Assembly: GCA_000158655.1 (NCBI GenBank)
Contig: EQ973344.1
Location: forward strand, 1,260,211-1,324,210
Length of the DNA stretch: 64,000 bases
Source: [Clostridium] methylpentosum DSM 5476
GTDB taxonomy: Bacteria > Bacillota > Clostridia > Oscillospirales > Ruminococcaceae
Direction: 5' to 3'
Part shown: one piece after another, positions 28,713 through 36,894 of the stretch
How the letters are laid out: each line of letters starts with the position of its first letter
Position numbering within the stretch: position 1 is the first letter of the stretch
Notes under the pieces: generated by a model
Seen by the model: only the letters and a program-made list of their open reading frames with translations
What the model was told of the DNA's origin: nothing
Database searches by the model: none
Position numbers and translations under genes: made by a program

Positions 28713-28759
28713 GTTGCCTCCTCCTTTGCAGATGAACTGTGTTTTTGTCAAACAGTACT

Positions 28760-28788
28760 ATAGTAAGATTTTGCGCGCAAAAAGTCAA
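28760..28788 (-). promoter_or_regulatory. promoter of potABCD
   Basis: On the minus strand TTGACT (28788-28783) and TACTAT (28765-28760) are separated by 17 bases. The spacer contains the palindrome TTTTGCGCGCAAAA, a possible operator. Confidence 0.75.
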
Positions 28789-28891
28789 GTGTTTGAGGGA
28801 AAAAGATCGAATCAAGCAAGTCATTTTATCGATTCGTTACTTTCCTTCGGATAACTTACTGTATCTTTTATTTTATCCGTTTTTTAACGTA

Positions 28892-29758
28892 TCATCGTCT
28901 CTCATCAATTTGCTCGCTGTTATCTATAATAAGATGCATAATGTACTGAATGATTTTAGGCATATCCCGATTAATCCTTTTATTATAATCGCAAAGGAAT
29001 TCCTCGAACCTGCTTTCCGCTTTATCCGGATCCACTCTACATTCATCCAAATGAGCAATTAAATTTCTTAAATAGGAGAAATCATCGAGGACGTAGTTTT
29101 TATTCTCATTAAAATGCTTGTTTTTCATGTTTACATTTATTTTTTTTATAAAAGGATCCTTCGATAAAAATTCATAGAGTTGCTTTTGCGTTAAAGGTGC
29201 AGTTTGACCATCCTTTTTGGTTGCATCTATATGAAGCAGCATCTCATAGAACGATTGAAATCGGAATGCTTGATCTGGTATACTAATAAGTTTTTGAAGA
29301 TAAATTAAATCCAAATTGGTTTGTAATGCTTCAAATCCAATGAAATCCGTATCACTTAGTTTCTTGATATTCTTCTGTGTTGATTGATTTTCTAGGACGA
29401 TAAATCCAGATGCAACCGCATCTGGCCTTGGAGGATTCTCTCCGCTGAGTTCTTCAAAAATAAATTTATCAATTTGAAACCCTTTGTGAAGAAGGAACAA
29501 AGGTAGCTTTTTCATTATATTTTCCGCTTCCTCTATCATTGGGAAAAAATCTTCACCGTATTTTTTCTCCTCGGCCTCAGACAGGGAAAACACAAGTTCA
29601 ATCTCGGTAAATTCCTTTTTGTCCACTATTTTCTTTTTAAGAATCATTTTTTCAATTATGCTATTTTGAATAGGAACCTGTAATTCTTCAAAATTACAAT
29701 TTTCTAATCCACTTACTCTTTTGTAAAAAATAGAATAGTTTCCTGCCAACTTTATCAA
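28892..29758 (-). CDS. HEPN-type protein of unknown role
   Basis: The 288-residue soluble protein is AT-rich, unlike the pot and pdx operons on both sides. Its C-terminal third carries YLRNLIAHLDEC, which matches the R-x4-H motif (RNxxAH) of HEPN ribonucleases, in a helical context with many charged residues. The N-terminal half (residues 1-130) is mixed alpha/beta with no family I recognise, ending in a possible linker GENPPRPDAVASG. HEPN proteins are common in toxin-antitoxin, abortive infection and Apea-like systems. It stands alone without an obvious antitoxin partner, so a defence role is inference only. Confidence 0.6.
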   Translation of the reverse strand: MIKLAGNYSIFYKRVSGLENCNFEELQVPIQNSIIEKMILKKKIVDKKEFTEIELVFSLSEAEEKKYGEDFFPMIEEAENIMKKLPLFLLHKGFQIDKFIFEELSGENPPRPDAVASGFIVLENQSTQKNIKKLSDTDFIGFEALQTNLDLIYLQKLISIPDQAFRFQSFYEMLLHIDATKKDGQTAPLTQKQLYEFLSKDPFIKKINVNMKNKHFNENKNYVLDDFSYLRNLIAHLDECRVDPDKAESRFEEFLCDYNKRINRDMPKIIQYIMHLIIDNSEQIDERR

Positions 29759-29815
29759 TCCTTTCTCTTCTTTACTCTATTATAAAGTATTTTGCAATAC
29801 TACACAAATAGAAAT

Positions 29816-29850
29816 AGCCATAAGGCTAAATCTGATTTAACCTTATGGCT
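29816..29850 (-). terminator. terminator of the pdx pair
   Basis: AGCCATAAGG pairs with CCTTATGGCT, with an inner TAAAT/ATTTA stem after one mismatch. On the minus strand ATTTCTATTTG follows. It lies 13 bases after the ECF gene stop and also before the HEPN gene, which is on the same strand further on. Confidence 0.8.
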
Positions 29851-29863
29851 TAAAAATAACAAG

Positions 29864-30505
29864 CTAGTCTCTTTTCACTTTGATAAACGTCTCTTCCAGC
29901 TCGCTGTTGTCCTTTGGCTTCCGGCGGTACATCACTTTGTTGTAAATCCCGGTGAAGACGAGCGCTTTTTTGAGCGCATATCCGAGCGGGACGGCGATCA
30001 CCACTGCGATGACGGCGTTTGCGCCCGAGGTGAGCGCCTTGGTGCCGACTGTAATCAGCGCGGTTTCGTGCGCAACCTGGAGGAAGAACACCGCTTTGAT
30101 GTAGCTGTAAGCGAGGTAGAGCACCAGGTAGGCGAGCTGTCCGGCTGCCGCGGCCCCAATATTGAGCTTGAGGTTTCTGCCATCGTTTCGCTTGACATAG
30201 GCGAGCTTGCCGCAGACGTAGCCGAGCACGAATTTCGAGAGGAAGGTAAACCACGCGCTCGAGATGTACATCGGATCGGTGAGGTCAAAGAACATCGAGC
30301 CAAAGCCCGCCGCCAACCCGCCCCGCAGGCCGCCGAAGAGCAGACCGGAGAGCAGGCAGAAGATATTTCCGAAATGGATTCTCGTGTTGTCGATGCCGGT
30401 CGGGATCGGAATCGAGAGCTTTGACGAGACAAAGACGAGCGCCGCCATAAAGCCGATGACGACCACGTCATAGATGGTAAACCGTTTTTCGCTGTTAGCT
30501 GCCAT
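29864..30505 (-). CDS. ECF transporter S component, probably for a vitamin B6 form
   Basis: The 213-residue membrane protein has about six spans and the layout of ECF-type substrate-capture (S) components: VVVIGFMAALVFVSSKLSIPIP, then a loop with NTRIHFGNIFCLLSGLLFGG, as seen in S components for thiamine or pyridoxine. It needs a shared EcfA-A'-T module, which is not in the window. The gene follows a pyridoxamine-type kinase by 80 bases on the same strand, so uptake of pyridoxine, pyridoxal or pyridoxamine with trapping by phosphorylation is the best inference. Start ATG at 30505 is preceded by aagggg at a rather long distance. Confidence 0.75.
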   Translation of the reverse strand: MAANSEKRFTIYDVVVIGFMAALVFVSSKLSIPIPTGIDNTRIHFGNIFCLLSGLLFGGLRGGLAAGFGSMFFDLTDPMYISSAWFTFLSKFVLGYVCGKLAYVKRNDGRNLKLNIGAAAAGQLAYLVLYLAYSYIKAVFFLQVAHETALITVGTKALTSGANAVIAVVIAVPLGYALKKALVFTGIYNKVMYRRKPKDNSELEETFIKVKRD

Positions 30506-30586
30506 AAAAAGTCAGTCCCCTTACTTGATTGTGATGCGCGCCGCGGTGTGTCTCCGCCAGCTCCCGCGGCGCGCAGGAAACCGACC

Positions 30587-31450
30587 CTATAGTTTTTGAT
30601 ATCCCTTGAGGGAATGGCGCTCGGTCAGCCAGGGCAGCGCGCTCTCGAGCATCACTCCAAAGCGGGTGTCCGTGCCGTAGCTGTAGGTGGTCTTGATGGC
30701 GAGTTCGAGGAACCGGGTCGCCCGCTCCATCGCGATCGGCAGACTGTCGCCGCTGAGAAGCGCGCCGACAATTACGCTCGCGTAGATGTCCCCGGTGCCG
30801 GGATAGGAGACGGGCACATAGTCGCAGTCCACCCGCCAAAACGCGCCCCGCACCCGGTCATACCCTGCGTTGATGAGGCACCCGTCGGCAACCTCCACCC
30901 CGGTGAGGAGCACATAGCGCGGCCCGAGCTCGCTCTGACGCACCAGCCAACTCTTGAGCTGGGCGGAGGTGAGCGGAGCGGTCGGGTAATGTTCCTTGAG
31001 CAATATCGCCGCTTCGGTCAGGTTGGGGGTGATCACGTCCGCGACCTTGACAAGCTCCTGCATCCGGTTCATGAGCGCCGGGGTGTAGGTTTTGTACGGC
31101 TTGCCGTGGTCCCCCATCACCGGGTCCACCACCTTGAGCGCCTTCGGGTATTCGGCAAAGAATTCAAGGCAGTGGTCGATCTGTTCGGTCGAGCCCAAAA
31201 ATCCGCTGTAAACGCAGTCAAATTCCAGGTTCAGCGAGCGATAGTGTTCGAGCGCCTGCGGAATGTAGTCGGTGAGGTCGCGCAGCACCGGGTTGCCCAG
31301 CCCTCCAGTGTGGGAGGAGAGCACCGCGGTGGGGACGGCGCACACCTGTACCCCCATACAGGAGAGGGTGGGCAGGATGACCGACAGCGAGCACCGACCA
31401 AAGCCCGAGAGGTCGTGGATCGCCGCAACCCTGCAATTTTGTTTTGCCAT
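30587..31450 (-). CDS. pdxY: pyridoxamine/pyridoxal kinase (PdxY type)
   Basis: The 287-residue ribokinase-fold enzyme phosphorylates vitamin B6 forms using ATP. It starts with VAAIHDLSGFGRCSLSVILP, typical for this clade. Other family features are PTAVLSSHTGGLGNP, the VDPVMGDHGKPY segment and the anion-hole/ATP region YPGTGDIYASVIVGALLSGD with the catalytic Asp of GTGD. Length matches (about 285). It heads an operon with the ECF S component. The symbol is tentative, since PdxK-type kinases of Firmicutes may differ in substrate range. Confidence 0.85.
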   Translation of the reverse strand: MAKQNCRVAAIHDLSGFGRCSLSVILPTLSCMGVQVCAVPTAVLSSHTGGLGNPVLRDLTDYIPQALEHYRSLNLEFDCVYSGFLGSTEQIDHCLEFFAEYPKALKVVDPVMGDHGKPYKTYTPALMNRMQELVKVADVITPNLTEAAILLKEHYPTAPLTSAQLKSWLVRQSELGPRYVLLTGVEVADGCLINAGYDRVRGAFWRVDCDYVPVSYPGTGDIYASVIVGALLSGDSLPIAMERATRFLELAIKTTYSYGTDTRFGVMLESALPWLTERHSLKGYQKL

Positions 31451-31547
31451 GTTTCATTTCCTTTCTATTATACAACCGCGCCAGGCAGGATGCAAAACAG
31501 GACATTGCCTGCAAAAAACCGCCTGGCTGTGCGTTTTCGCGTTTTTT

Positions 31548-31576
31548 ATTATAGACGATTTTTATCTTTTTAGCAA
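31548..31576 (-). promoter_or_regulatory. promoter of the pdx pair
   Basis: On the minus strand TTGCTA (31576-31571) and TATAAT (31553-31548) lie 17 bases apart, about 98 bases upstream of the kinase start. Confidence 0.7.
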
Positions 31577-31868
31577 GATTGACAGGGTTAAAAGCTGTCA
31601 GGTGCGGAAAAATAAAAACGCAAAAGACAACCTGCACAAGCATCGAGTCAAAAATTTTCATTTTATGCATTTTTTCGTAAATTCCGCAAGGCAAAATCTT
31701 TCATTAGTTATTCTGCGCCGCTGACGCATACTAATACGGGACTTAAATTCCCACCGTCAGCAGCTCAGTGACCGGAGTACGAGCGGAAGCGCGAGCCAAG
31801 CAGCCGACAGAGCCGCCGCGCTGCTGTCGCTTCGCTGCTGTAAAACAATTGAATGGAGGGCAATTCAC

Positions 31869-32042
31869 ATGAAAATGAGCAATGTCGCAAAAGGCGCCGC
31901 CGTCGGCCTCGCAGCTGGCGCAGCGGTTTATATGGCAACCAACGCGAAGAAAAGCAAAACCCGCATGATGAAGAAAAAAGCCGGACAGGCGATCAAAGCA
32001 GTCGGCTCGGTCGTGGACGACCTTTCTTATTTGATGAAATAG
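31869..32042 (+). CDS. 57-residue small basic protein
   Basis: ATG at 31869 follows tggaggg. The product has an Ala/Gly-rich hydrophobic N-terminus (NVAKGAAVGLAAGAAVYMA) and a lysine-rich tail ending DDLSYLMK. It resembles YtxH-like small membrane-associated proteins in layout, but I do not recognise a family firmly. A strong terminator follows within a few bases, supporting a monocistronic small gene. Confidence 0.65.
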   Translation: MKMSNVAKGAAVGLAAGAAVYMATNAKKSKTRMMKKKAGQAIKAVGSVVDDLSYLMK

Positions 32043-32043
32043 C

Positions 32044-32097
32044 AAACAAAAAGAGGGCGCAGGAAAAACTTTTTTCCCGTGCCCTTTTGTTTTTTTA
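32044..32097 (+). terminator. terminator of the small protein gene
   Basis: An A/T-flanked stem pairs AGGGC-gca-GG with CC-cgt-GCCCT and continues into AAACAAAA / TTTTGTTT; it ends in seven T residues. Confidence 0.8.
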
Positions 32098-32223
32098 TTC
32101 AATGAAGTTCGGTGGACCAGTCACCGCGGGCAGTTTGCACACTCCGGTAGAATCCGGGCGGAGTACCAAGCCGCTGTGTGGGGAATTGGGAAAGCATTTG
32201 GAAAATTCCCGGCACAATTGATC

Positions 32224-32715
32224 TCAGGTCAGATAATTGGAGCAGGTCACCGCAATGTGGGCGAGCCCAAAGACAACGGCAGGAGGGAGCGCGGCCCAGT
32301 TTTTGAGCCACACTGCCGCAAGGCAGAAAAACAGCGGCGGCAGGACAGCCAGGCCGAGCAGCAGCCACGCCGGGGACATCCCCGCGTAATAGGCCGCCCA
32401 CAAAGCGTAATAGCCCCCGAGCGGCAGGGCGGCGGCGAACAGGAAAACGCGGGAGCGTCTCCCCTTCTCCCGGTTGACGAGCAGGACGAGGGTTGCGACC
32501 AGAACCCATTGGCTCGCGTGCTCGAGGAGTTCCAAGAAGGCGGACGGCGCGCTGTTTGCCGCGAGGGGATCGTTGAGCGGCGGGGCGATCAGCCACAGCA
32601 GGTTAGGGAGCATCACGAGTGCAAAGGCAAGCAGCCCGCCGGGGGAAAAGCCGAACCGGAGTTGTCTCACCGACTGGAACAAACCGCGCCCGCCGGGTGT
32701 TTTCATTTTAATCAT
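32224..32715 (-). CDS. small polytopic membrane protein
   Basis: The 163-residue protein has about five hydrophobic segments and a conserved-looking PNLLWLIAPPLNDP after the first span. I do not recognise the family. Its ATG at 32715 overlaps the end of the upstream XRE regulator by eight bases (an alternative ATG at 32706 follows the stop directly), so the two are translationally coupled. Regulator-membrane protein pairs of this form are frequent in Firmicutes and usually uncharacterised. Confidence 0.65.
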   Translation of the reverse strand: MIKMKTPGGRGLFQSVRQLRFGFSPGGLLAFALVMLPNLLWLIAPPLNDPLAANSAPSAFLELLEHASQWVLVATLVLLVNREKGRRSRVFLFAAALPLGGYYALWAAYYAGMSPAWLLLGLAVLPPLFFCLAAVWLKNWAALPPAVVFGLAHIAVTCSNYLT

Positions 32716-32941
32716 CGTCCTTAATCAGTTTGTAGGGTTCGATCTCAAGCACGTCCGCCATTTTGAACAGCGTTTCCAGAGAAACGCCCCGGATCGTTGT
32801 AGGAGATTCAATTTTTGAGATAAACGACCAGCTTTTATCAATTGCCTCCGCAAATGTTTCCTGTGTAAAACCCCTCAATTTTCTATAATACTGGATTTTT
32901 AATCCTAATTTTATATAACGTTCATAGTATTTCGTCTCCAT
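32708..32941 (-). CDS. XRE-family regulator
   Basis: A 77-residue single-domain helix-turn-helix protein: IQYYRKLRGFTQETFAEAI, then SWSFISKIES, then SLETLFKMADVLEIEPYKL. It is AT-rich relative to the downstream membrane gene it overlaps. Likely DNA-binding repressor of its own pair. Confidence 0.8.
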   Translation of the reverse strand: METKYYERYIKLGLKIQYYRKLRGFTQETFAEAIDKSWSFISKIESPTTIRGVSLETLFKMADVLEIEPYKLIKDDD

Positions 32942-33069
32942 TTTTTACACCCGCTTTCTACTTATTTATTTTATCGTTTCTAGGGTGTAAATATTACGGA
33001 TTACAGATGACTATAACATCACTTATAGTGTATAATTATATTATTCAATTGTATAAGGAGAGAAATACT

Positions 33070-33203
33070 ATGAAAAATCAGACCTGTTGCTTCACCGGCC
33101 ACCGAGACCTTCCGCCGCAAATCCAAAAACGCCTTGCAGGAGGAGCTGACAACGCTCCTTCCGCAAGGCGGGATGGATTCCGGCGCGCCGGGCACGGCGC
33201 TCT
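33070..33203 (+). pseudogene. truncated duplicate of the SLOG-type gene
   Basis: The first 17 codons (MKNQTCCFTGHRDLPPQ) are identical in protein to the intact gene at 33801. The copy then lacks 12 bases, keeps IQKRL, goes out of frame and can be aligned to the intact gene up to GGCGCTC near 33203, where similarity stops. It has its own ribosome site (aaggaga) and AT-rich upstream region. It cannot make the full fold. Confidence 0.8.
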
Positions 33204-33445
33204 TATTTGATTTCTTGTTCCAGATCGTCAAACAGGTCACAATCAAAAAATTCGCGTAAGCTGATTTCCAGCCCATCGCAAATTTTTTTGATCGAGGCAA
33301 CCCCTGGATTTTGGCTTTTTTCGTTGAGCATACTGTACACAGTGGATGGGGAAACGCCCGACTGGTTCGCCAACCCGTTGATCGCCAAATTCTTCTGATC
33401 GCACAACTGGAGCAGGCGGGCTGCTACCGCTTGCTTCGCGTTCAT
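33203..33445 (-). CDS. XRE-family regulator
   Basis: An 80-residue single-domain helix-turn-helix protein (NLAINGLANQSGVSPSTVYSM, then PGVASIKKICDGLEISLREFF). Its start overlaps the stop of the following (upstream) XRE gene by four bases, so two different regulators are made from one message. Its 3' end abuts the truncated SLOG copy. Confidence 0.8.
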   Translation of the reverse strand: MNAKQAVAARLLQLCDQKNLAINGLANQSGVSPSTVYSMLNEKSQNPGVASIKKICDGLEISLREFFDCDLFDDLEQEIK

Positions 33446-33693
33446 TGTGTCTCCCCTCCGCTGCCGCGCCGCTCAAGCTCCTGTTCGATTTCCTCTAGAA
33501 TTTGATGCGGCGGCATTTGCAGCGCGCTCCCAATTTTAAAAAGGGTGTCGATCGTCGGGCTGCGCAGCCCCCGTTCTATTTTACTGTAATGTGTCCGGTC
33601 AAGCCCGGCAAGCCCGCTGAGAACCTCCTGAGAAATCCCCTTTCTCTGCCGCAGCTGTTGAATCACCGCACCGATTAATTTTGTATCAACCAT
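33442..33693 (-). CDS. XRE-family regulator
   Basis: An 83-residue Cro/C1-type protein (IQQLRQRKGISQEVLSGLAG, then THYSKIERGLRSPTIDTLFKIGSALQ). It is the first gene of a two-XRE minus-strand operon divergent from the SLOG gene; the 107-base gap between them holds two perfect palindromes, the likely operators. Confidence 0.82.
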   Translation of the reverse strand: MVDTKLIGAVIQQLRQRKGISQEVLSGLAGLDRTHYSKIERGLRSPTIDTLFKIGSALQMPPHQILEEIEQELERRGSGGETQ

Positions 33694-33702
33694 ATCGTAT
33701 CA

Positions 33703-33776
33703 CCTTTTGTTTATTGTACCCAATAAACAAAAGGCTATTGAGGTCAATTGACCTCAATAGGTTTTTATTTTATAAT
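33703..33776 (+). promoter_or_regulatory. two perfect palindromes and a promoter between the XRE pair and the SLOG gene
   Basis: The palindrome with arms CCTTTTGTTTATTG (33703-33716) and 33721-33734 is directly followed by a 26-bp palindrome at 33735-33760 with half-site CTATTGAGGTCAA. A promoter for the SLOG gene, TTGACC (33748-33753) and TATAAT (33771-33776) with a 17-base spacer, has its -35 inside the second palindrome. The first palindrome lies close to the XRE start and could control the divergent message. Confidence 0.85.
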
Positions 33777-33800
33777 AAGTAGAAAAAGGACTGATACACA

Positions 33801-34274
33801 GTGAAAAATCAAACCTGCTGTTTCACCGGCCACCGGGATCTTCCGCCGCAAAAGCTCCCATACATTCAAAAACGCCTTGAGCAGGAGCTGCTTCAGCTCA
33901 TTCACCAAGGCGTGCGGTATTTCGGCGCGGGCGGCGCGCTCGGCTTTGACACCCTCGCGGCGCTGACGGTGCTCCGCCTGCGCGAAACCTATCCCCACAT
34001 CCGGCTGATCCTCGTGCTCCCCTGCCGGGAGCAGGCCGCCGGCTGGCCGGAAAAAGACATTCGCACCTATGAACAGATCAAACGCCGGGCGGATAAAGTG
34101 GTTTTCACCTCGGAACACTATTTCCGCGGCTGCATGCAGCTGCGCAACCGCCATCTCGCCGAGCACAGCGGCGTCTGCGTCTGTTACCTCAACAAGCCGT
34201 CCGGCGGCACCCGCTACACCGTCGACACCTGCCTCAGGCTCGGAATCCCGGTCATCAACCTCGCGCAGCGTTGA
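33801..34274 (+). CDS. SLOG-superfamily protein (DUF1273/YpsA type)
   Basis: The 157-residue cytosolic protein has the Rossmann-like SLOG fold: CCFTGHRDLPPQ at the start, FGAGGALGFDTLAALTVLRL with the nucleotide-binding glycine motif (about 43-62), LILVLPCREQ, then VVFTSEHYFRGCMQLRNRHLAEHSGVCVCYL. DUF1273 proteins are thought to bind nucleotides or nucleotide-like ligands; their function is unsettled. It starts with GTG at 33801 from a well-defined promoter under palindromic operators. A truncated second copy lies on the other side of the XRE pair. Confidence 0.85.
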   Translation: MKNQTCCFTGHRDLPPQKLPYIQKRLEQELLQLIHQGVRYFGAGGALGFDTLAALTVLRLRETYPHIRLILVLPCREQAAGWPEKDIRTYEQIKRRADKVVFTSEHYFRGCMQLRNRHLAEHSGVCVCYLNKPSGGTRYTVDTCLRLGIPVINLAQR

Positions 34275-34364
34275 CAAACCGGGGCCCAAAACGGCAAACC
34301 TGTCGAAAAAGCCTACGCCGCTGTTGCATTTTTCTCATTTTTATGCATCAGACAGGCTTATAGG

Positions 34365-34435
34365 TGTATAAATATACATAAATTGAATATTTGATCCCAA
34401 AAACAGTTGCATTTTCCCGGCAAAGACTGTATAAT
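34365..34435 (+). promoter_or_regulatory. arginine operon promoter with ARG-box-like site
   Basis: TTGCAT (34407-34412) and TATAAT (34430-34435) are 17 bases apart. Upstream, TGTATAAATATACATA (34365-34380) is a palindromic AT-rich site like ArgR/AhrC boxes. The predicted start near 34441 excludes the upstream ATG codons as argC starts. Confidence 0.7.
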
Positions 34436-34481
34436 GATGTATAGCATAAAATCTACCGAATTACGACAAGGGGCGATTCAC

Positions 34482-35522
34482 TTGAAAAAAATACAGGCAG
34501 GCATCATCGGCGCAACCGGCTACGCGGGCGCAGAGCTTCTCCGGCTGCTGCTCACCCATCCAGACGTGGAGGTTGCGGCCATCAGTTCGGTGAGCTTCGA
34601 ACACCAGGCCATGGAGGCGGTGTACCCGAACTTTGCCTCCACCTGCGGGCTGATCCTCTGCGGCGAGGACGAAGTCATTGAAAAGAGCGACGTTGTGTTC
34701 GCTTCCCTTCCCCACGGACTGAGCGAACTGATTGCAGAAAAATGCGTGGGACAGGGCAAATACCTCATCGATCTCGGCGCGGACTTCCGACTGGAAAAGC
34801 CGGAGGATTACCAGGAATGGTACCAGCTCAGCTACCAGAAGCCCGAGCTGCACAAGCTGTGCGCCTATGTGATCCCCGAGCTGCACCGCTCGCTTGCCAA
34901 GGGCTGCAAAATCATCGCAAACCCCGGATGTTACCCGACGAGCATCGGTCTGGGGCTCGCCCCCATTCTGCAATCCGGCAAGGCAGACCCAACGACCATC
35001 ATCATCGACAGCAAGTCGGGCGTGACCGGCGCGGGCCGCGGGCTCACCCTCACCTCTCACTACCCTGAGTGCAACGAGGCGTTTTCCCCCTATAAAATCG
35101 CCCAGCACCGCCACACCCCCGAAATTGAACAGACTCTCTCGGCGATTGCCGGAACCGAGGTGAAGGTGACGTTTGTCCCCCACCTGCTCCCCGTCAACCG
35201 CGGCATCGTCTCGACGATCTATCTGAGCCTCACCGAGATGCTCACCGAGGAAGAACTGCACCAGATGTACGAGGACTTTTACCAAGAGGAGCAGTTTGTG
35301 CGAATCCTGCCGCCCGGCAAGGCGGCGAACCTCAAAAACGTCAAATACTCCAACTACTGCGACATCTCGCTGCACACCGACGAGCGCACCGGACGGCTGA
35401 TCATCGTCTCGACGATCGACAACATGGTCAAGGGCGCCGCCGGACAGGCGATTCAAAATATGAACCTTCTGTTTGGACTGGAGGAGGGAACCGGCCTCAA
35501 CCTGATTCCCCCCGCTTTCTAA
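34482..35522 (+). CDS. argC: N-acetyl-gamma-glutamyl-phosphate reductase
   Basis: The 346-residue NADPH-dependent enzyme reduces N-acetylglutamyl phosphate to the semialdehyde in arginine synthesis. The N-terminal Rossmann motif is IIGATGYAGAELLRLL; the catalytic cysteine is C150 in IANPGCYPTS, followed by SGVTGAGRG. TTG at 34482 is chosen because aagggg lies 8 bases upstream and the Rossmann strand follows directly; the ATG codons at 34407-34437 lie upstream of, or at, the predicted transcription start. First gene of argC-argJ-argB. Confidence 0.93.
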   Translation: MKKIQAGIIGATGYAGAELLRLLLTHPDVEVAAISSVSFEHQAMEAVYPNFASTCGLILCGEDEVIEKSDVVFASLPHGLSELIAEKCVGQGKYLIDLGADFRLEKPEDYQEWYQLSYQKPELHKLCAYVIPELHRSLAKGCKIIANPGCYPTSIGLGLAPILQSGKADPTTIIIDSKSGVTGAGRGLTLTSHYPECNEAFSPYKIAQHRHTPEIEQTLSAIAGTEVKVTFVPHLLPVNRGIVSTIYLSLTEMLTEEELHQMYEDFYQEEQFVRILPPGKAANLKNVKYSNYCDISLHTDERTGRLIIVSTIDNMVKGAAGQAIQNMNLLFGLEEGTGLNLIPPAF

Positions 35523-35634
35523 ACAAGCATCCAACAAACCGGCAAACAGTCCAGCAAGCAGAACTGTTTGCCCCACCCCAACCGAGCGGTGCTCAGTCAA
35601 CCGCATCCCCTTTTCAAATAAACGGAGGAATACC

Positions 35635-36870
35635 ATGAATATTCATTTTAACAAATACAAAGAAGTCCCCGGCGGCATCTGCGTGGTCGACGGATTCACC
35701 GCCGCAGGCATCCACTGCGGCATCCGGAAAAACAAGAGCAAAAAGGACCTGGCCCTGATCTACTCCGACAAGCCGTGTGTCACCGCTGCGGTATACACCC
35801 AGAACAAGGTCAAGGGCGCGCCGATTGCGGTCAACAAACGCCACCTTGTAGACGGCATCTCCCAGGCGATCATCTGCAACAGCGGCAACGCCAACACCTG
35901 CAACGCGGACGGTGAGGAAAAAGCTGAGCAGATGGCGCAGATCACCGGCAAGGCGCTCGGCCTCAAACCGGAGGACGTGATTGTCTGCTCGACCGGCGTC
36001 ATCGGACTAGTGCTCCCCATCGAGCCGATTGCCGACCACATCGACGAGATCGCCGCCAAGCTCTCCAAGGACGGCAACACCGATGCGGCCAATGCGATCA
36101 TGACAACCGACACCATTGAAAAAGAGGTGTCCATTGAATTCGAGCTCGGCGGCAAGCCCTGCCACATCGGCGGCATGGCAAAGGGCAGCGGCATGATCCA
36201 CCCCAACATGGCGACCATGCTCAGTTTCCTCTCAACCGACGTGAACATCGACCAGAAGCTGCTCAAAAAAGCGCTTAAATTCGTGGTCGACCACACCTTC
36301 AACATGATCAGCATTGACGGCGACACCTCGACCAACGACACGGTCACCCTGATGTCCAACTGCACGGCGGGCAATGAGCTCATCGAGCAGGAGGACGAGA
36401 GCTATAACACCTTCACGAGCGCCCTCTATGTGGTGATGGAAAAGCTGTGCAAGATGCTCGCCAAGGACGGCGAGGGTGCGACCAAGCTCATCGAGTGCGA
36501 AGTGCTCAACGCAAAGACCGAAAAGATTGCCCAATCGGTCGCCAAGGCGGTCATCACCTCGAGCCTGTTCAAAGCCGCAGTGTTCGGCGCGGACGCGAAC
36601 TGGGGCAGAATCCTCTGCGCGATCGGCTATGCGGAGGGGGATTTTGACATCGACAAGGTCAGCGTCCGGATCGCCTCCAAGACCAAGGACACCCTGGTGT
36701 GCAAAAATGGCATGGGAGTCGACTTTTCGGAGGAAAAGGCGCAGTTCATCCTATTCGGCGACGAGATCAAAATTGTGGTCGACATGCACGACGGTGAATA
36801 CAGTGCGACTGCGTGGGGCTGCGACCTCACCTATGATTACGTAAAAATTAACGGGGAATACCGGACTTAA
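35635..36870 (+). CDS. argJ: ornithine acetyltransferase ArgJ
   Basis: The 411-residue self-processing enzyme recycles the acetyl group from N-acetylornithine to glutamate. The cleavage and nucleophile threonine is T194 in GSGMIHPNMATMLSF. Also visible are NSGNANTCNADGEEKA and SIDGDTSTNDTV. Length is normal. Whether it is bifunctional (also making acetylglutamate from acetyl-CoA) cannot be told, but no argA is seen here. A ribosome site (cggagga) precedes the ATG. Confidence 0.96.
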   Translation: MNIHFNKYKEVPGGICVVDGFTAAGIHCGIRKNKSKKDLALIYSDKPCVTAAVYTQNKVKGAPIAVNKRHLVDGISQAIICNSGNANTCNADGEEKAEQMAQITGKALGLKPEDVIVCSTGVIGLVLPIEPIADHIDEIAAKLSKDGNTDAANAIMTTDTIEKEVSIEFELGGKPCHIGGMAKGSGMIHPNMATMLSFLSTDVNIDQKLLKKALKFVVDHTFNMISIDGDTSTNDTVTLMSNCTAGNELIEQEDESYNTFTSALYVVMEKLCKMLAKDGEGATKLIECEVLNAKTEKIAQSVAKAVITSSLFKAAVFGADANWGRILCAIGYAEGDFDIDKVSVRIASKTKDTLVCKNGMGVDFSEEKAQFILFGDEIKIVVDMHDGEYSATAWGCDLTYDYVKINGEYRT

Positions 36871-36894
36871 TCCGGACACAGGAGGGTGATTCCA

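Noticed and set aside
29792..30424. 210-codon plus-strand frame over the ECF S gene
   Set aside because: Antisense shadow, beginning inside the terminator hairpin.
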